From: an uncultured Collinsella sp. | GTDB lineage: Bacteria > Actinomycetota > Coriobacteriia > Coriobacteriales > Coriobacteriaceae | Reading direction: 5' to 3' | Assembly: GCA_900550785.1 (NCBI GenBank) | Contig: URTL01000013.1 | Span: 1-22,846 of the forward strand | Length of the DNA stretch: 22,846 nucleotides | Shown here: in pieces, positions 21,068 through 22,846 of the stretch | How the letters are laid out: each line of letters starts with the position of its first letter | How positions within the stretch are numbered: the first letter of the stretch is position 1 | Program-made: the position numbers and the translations under genes | Notes under the pieces: generated by a model | Databases searched by the model: none | Told to the model about the DNA's origin: nothing | What the model saw: only the letters and a program-made list of their open reading frames with translations

Positions 21068-22072
21068 TTATTCCTCGACCGGCGTGAGCACCATGACAGC
21101 ACGCGTGTTGCTCAGCGATAACGAACGACAGGTCACAAGCGTCACGACCTTGGTTGCCGAAGCGGCACGATCGGTGGCATCGCTCGCCACGGCAGGGGCA
21201 CCGTCGAGCATCTCGGACAGGTAGTTCTTGAGCCCGTCATCGCCCTCAAAATTGGGCGTGCGCGCCTTGGAGTACGTATCCTCAACGACCTTGGTCGCCA
21301 GCGGACGCAGCTTATACGTAGCATCCCGTGTGATGTAGTACACATATTCAATGCTATCGAACGTTGCCTGGTCAGTCGTATCCGAAATCACGTTGAACAT
21401 CGACCCATCGTTCATATGGTGGCCGTAGATCGTGGTCTGCTGGTCAACCATTCCCGGCGCGGTGTCATCGCTATCCAGGAAAATGGCCCCAGATGCATTG
21501 GCCGTACCGTCGAACAGCGTGTTGAGGTATTTGGAGTTGTTGTTGGTCTGCACCACGGGATAGTTGATGTTGGTTCCCGGCACATAAATCCAACCCACAA
21601 TCTCGGGGTTTGTCTGAGCAAGCGCATCGAAGTCGATAGTCGGCACGCCGCTGGCGTCCTTATCGCTTACATATTGCTTCTCGATTTTCTGATACGACTC
21701 GCTCGCCTGCTTGTAGCCAATCTGTGCATTGATAAAGATGGCAGCGGCGGCAACAATCAGACCGATGCCGATGATGATGAGCAGAATGGGAATAATGGAG
21801 CGGCGCTTTTTGCGCGGCGGCTCAGTGTAGCTGGACGCCGCGCCGCTCGTTTGCCTCGGCGTCCGGGCCTGCTTCTTTGCCGTGCCATATGACGAAGGGC
21901 GATACGCAGCCGGCGCGTCCTGTCGACGATGCGTCGCCGGCGTCACAGGACGCGGCGCGCGCGGCTGCTGAGGAGAGGATGTCCGACCCTGCTGCGCCGC
22001 ACTGGCAGCACCCGGCTTCGACGGATCGGGAATCTGAGAAGCCTTGAATCGTTTTCCCTGATAGTCGGACAT
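21068..22072 (-). CDS. srtB: Class B sortase
   Basis: Sortases cut LPXTG-like signals on secreted proteins and join them to the wall or to pilin subunits. The 334-residue protein has a ~90-residue N-terminal cytoplasmic tail rich in Pro/Gln/Ser/Arg, a basic stop PRKKRRS, one membrane segment (residues ~93-115), then the extracellular sortase domain. Class B features are NPEIVGWIYVPGTNINYPVVQ (155-175), NNSKYLNTLFDGTANASGAIFLD, the catalytic His218 in YGHHM, Cys315 in TLVTC and Arg324 in SNTRAV. The long disordered cytoplasmic tail is unusual. No LPXTG substrate gene lies in the window. AAGGAGA precedes the ATG, 36 bases after purE, so it likely shares a transcript with purE. Confidence 0.93.
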   Translation of the reverse strand: MSDYQGKRFKASQIPDPSKPGAASAAQQGRTSSPQQPRAPRPVTPATHRRQDAPAAYRPSSYGTAKKQARTPRQTSGAASSYTEPPRKKRRSIIPILLIIIGIGLIVAAAAIFINAQIGYKQASESYQKIEKQYVSDKDASGVPTIDFDALAQTNPEIVGWIYVPGTNINYPVVQTNNNSKYLNTLFDGTANASGAIFLDSDDTAPGMVDQQTTIYGHHMNDGSMFNVISDTTDQATFDSIEYVYYITRDATYKLRPLATKVVEDTYSKARTPNFEGDDGLKNYLSEMLDGAPAVASDATDRAASATKVVTLVTCRSLSLSNTRAVMVLTPVEE

Positions 22073-22107
22073 GGCTCTCCTTATACTGCGGCGAAACGGC
22101 GGAACGC

Positions 22108-22572
22108 CTAGGCGTCGGCCATCTCCTGCTTCATCTTCTCGATAACCTTGCGGTACTCGGGGTCGCAAGCGCCCAGAATCTGCGTGGCGTAGATGGCGGC
22201 GTTCTTGGCGCCGTTGATGGCAACGCAGGCCACGGGCACGCCCGAAGGCATCTGCACCATCGACAGCAGCGAATCCATACCGCCCAGGTCACTCGTCTTC
22301 ATAGGCACACCGATAACCGGCAGCGGCGTAAAGGCAGCCACGACACCACCCAGGTGAGCGGCCTTGCCGGCGGCGGCGATAATCACTTTGATACCGCGAT
22401 CGGCAGCGGTCGAAGCCCACTCGTGGACCTTCGCCGGCGTGCGATGTGCGCTCGCAATGACGAGCTCATAGGGCACACCGAGCGCCTCGAGCTCGGCGGT
22501 GCAGCCTTCCATAACGCCCAGATCGGACTTGGAGCCCATGATGATCCCGACAACCGGCTTCTGATCTGCCAT
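22108..22572 (-). CDS. purE: N5-carboxyaminoimidazole ribonucleotide mutase
   Basis: PurE (class I) moves the carboxyl group of N5-CAIR to give CAIR in purine synthesis. The 154-residue protein has GIIMGSKSD (9-17), ASAHRTP (40-46, with the catalytic His43), AAAGKAAHLGGVVAA (67-80) and GVPVACVAINGAKNAAIYA, all diagnostic. ATG 22572 is preferred over TTG 22578 because AGGAGGT is spaced eight bases from it. PurK, its usual partner, is not in the window. The sortase gene starts 36 bases downstream on the same strand, an unusual pairing of purine and surface functions. Confidence 0.96.
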   Translation of the reverse strand: MADQKPVVGIIMGSKSDLGVMEGCTAELEALGVPYELVIASAHRTPAKVHEWASTAADRGIKVIIAAAGKAAHLGGVVAAFTPLPVIGVPMKTSDLGGMDSLLSMVQMPSGVPVACVAINGAKNAAIYATQILGACDPEYRKVIEKMKQEMADA

Positions 22573-22635
22573 AAACAAAGACCTCCTGTTGAGAGCGGTG
22601 ACGCGGCCAATCCGCGACCCTTAACTACTGAGAGT

Positions 22636-22641
22636 AGTATA
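22636..22641 (-). promoter_or_regulatory. Possible -10 element of the purE promoter
   Basis: TATACT is read on the minus strand, 64 bases before the purE ATG. The -35 position is a weak match. It lies between purE and the palindrome at 22668. Confidence 0.35.
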
Positions 22642-22667
22642 GCTGCTCCCGTCCCTGCGGTCTGCGT

Positions 22668-22755
22668 GGTGCTTTGCGGGCGGGCCAGGCTTTATCTTCA
22701 CTCCGGTTGCTTTGCAAAGTCGTTCAGATAAAGCCTGTCCCGCCCGCAAAGCACC
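22668..22755. repeat. Long inverted repeat with 30-bp arms
   Basis: The left arm, 22668-22697, starts GGTGCTTTGCGGGCGGG and ends CTTTATCT. The right arm, 22726-22755, is its reverse complement with a single mismatch, and completes the GGGACAG motif of the family. The 28-base centre contains the smaller palindrome CTTTGCAAAG. No gene is seen in 22756-22814. Confidence 0.82.
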
Positions 22756-22814
22756 CCTCGACCTACCGGGGATTGCTATGACGTACGTTGGCTGATTTGA
22801 TTTGAAATGGGAGG

Positions 22815-22842
22815 TTGACGAGACTGACAGGCCCCATACAAA
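22815..22842 (+). promoter_or_regulatory. Possible plus-strand promoter at the window edge
   Basis: TTGACG (22815-22820), a 16-base spacer and TACAAA (22837-22842) resemble a housekeeping promoter pointing out of the window, away from purE. The gene it would serve is outside. Confidence 0.4.
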
Positions 22843-22846
22843 ACGT

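Overview
The window looks like chromosomal DNA of a Gram-positive, G+C-rich gut actinobacterium of class Coriobacteriia, most likely Collinsella or a close relative. The reasons are the strong G/C-ending codon bias, the clear Shine-Dalgarno sequences, the gene families present (a class B sortase, a CmpB-type permease and the particular nuclease-like family at 4029), and the many GGGACAG-containing palindromes between genes. The genus is an inference from these features, not a measured result.

Layout, left half. 1-794 (minus): ECF transporter T subunit whose last codons are cut off by the window edge. 988-3577 (plus): glmU, then prs, each followed by a terminator. 3663-5394: an AT-richer island holding one nuclease-like gene between two ~205-bp elements with nearly identical 25-bp terminal inverted repeats. 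5507-6136: pth. The order glmU-prs-pth is conserved in many Gram-positive bacteria, so the island appears to sit inside an old synteny block. 6507-8746: nfnA-nfnB pair (FAD/[2Fe-2S] and [4Fe-4S]/NAD(P) subunits), overlapping by 10 bases, with its own promoter and a 33-nt palindromic leader.

Layout, right half, mostly minus strand. 8873-9496: cytidylate-kinase-like protein. 9545-12574: polar amino-acid ABC transporter operon (ATPase, Tat/lipoprotein binding protein, two permeases). 12850-13293: YqeY-like protein. 13348-14568: membrane-anchored parvulin foldase. 14739-15203: lone PTS EIIA. 15356-18978: purF-purM-purN. 19264-20493 (plus): multi-pass CmpB-family membrane protein. 20584-22572: purE, a class B sortase and a MoaE-like protein.

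Functional links. Prs makes PRPP; PurF consumes it for the first step of purine synthesis; PurM, PurN and PurE catalyse later steps. GlmU supplies UDP-GlcNAc for the wall. The sortase and the parvulin act at the cell surface. The intergenic spaces carry at least eight GGGAC-type inverted repeats of REPIN character, but no RAYT transposase gene is in the window. The most unusual region is the island 3663-5394, where the two flanking elements keep an internal 9-bp stem whose sequence differs completely while the pairing is perfect.
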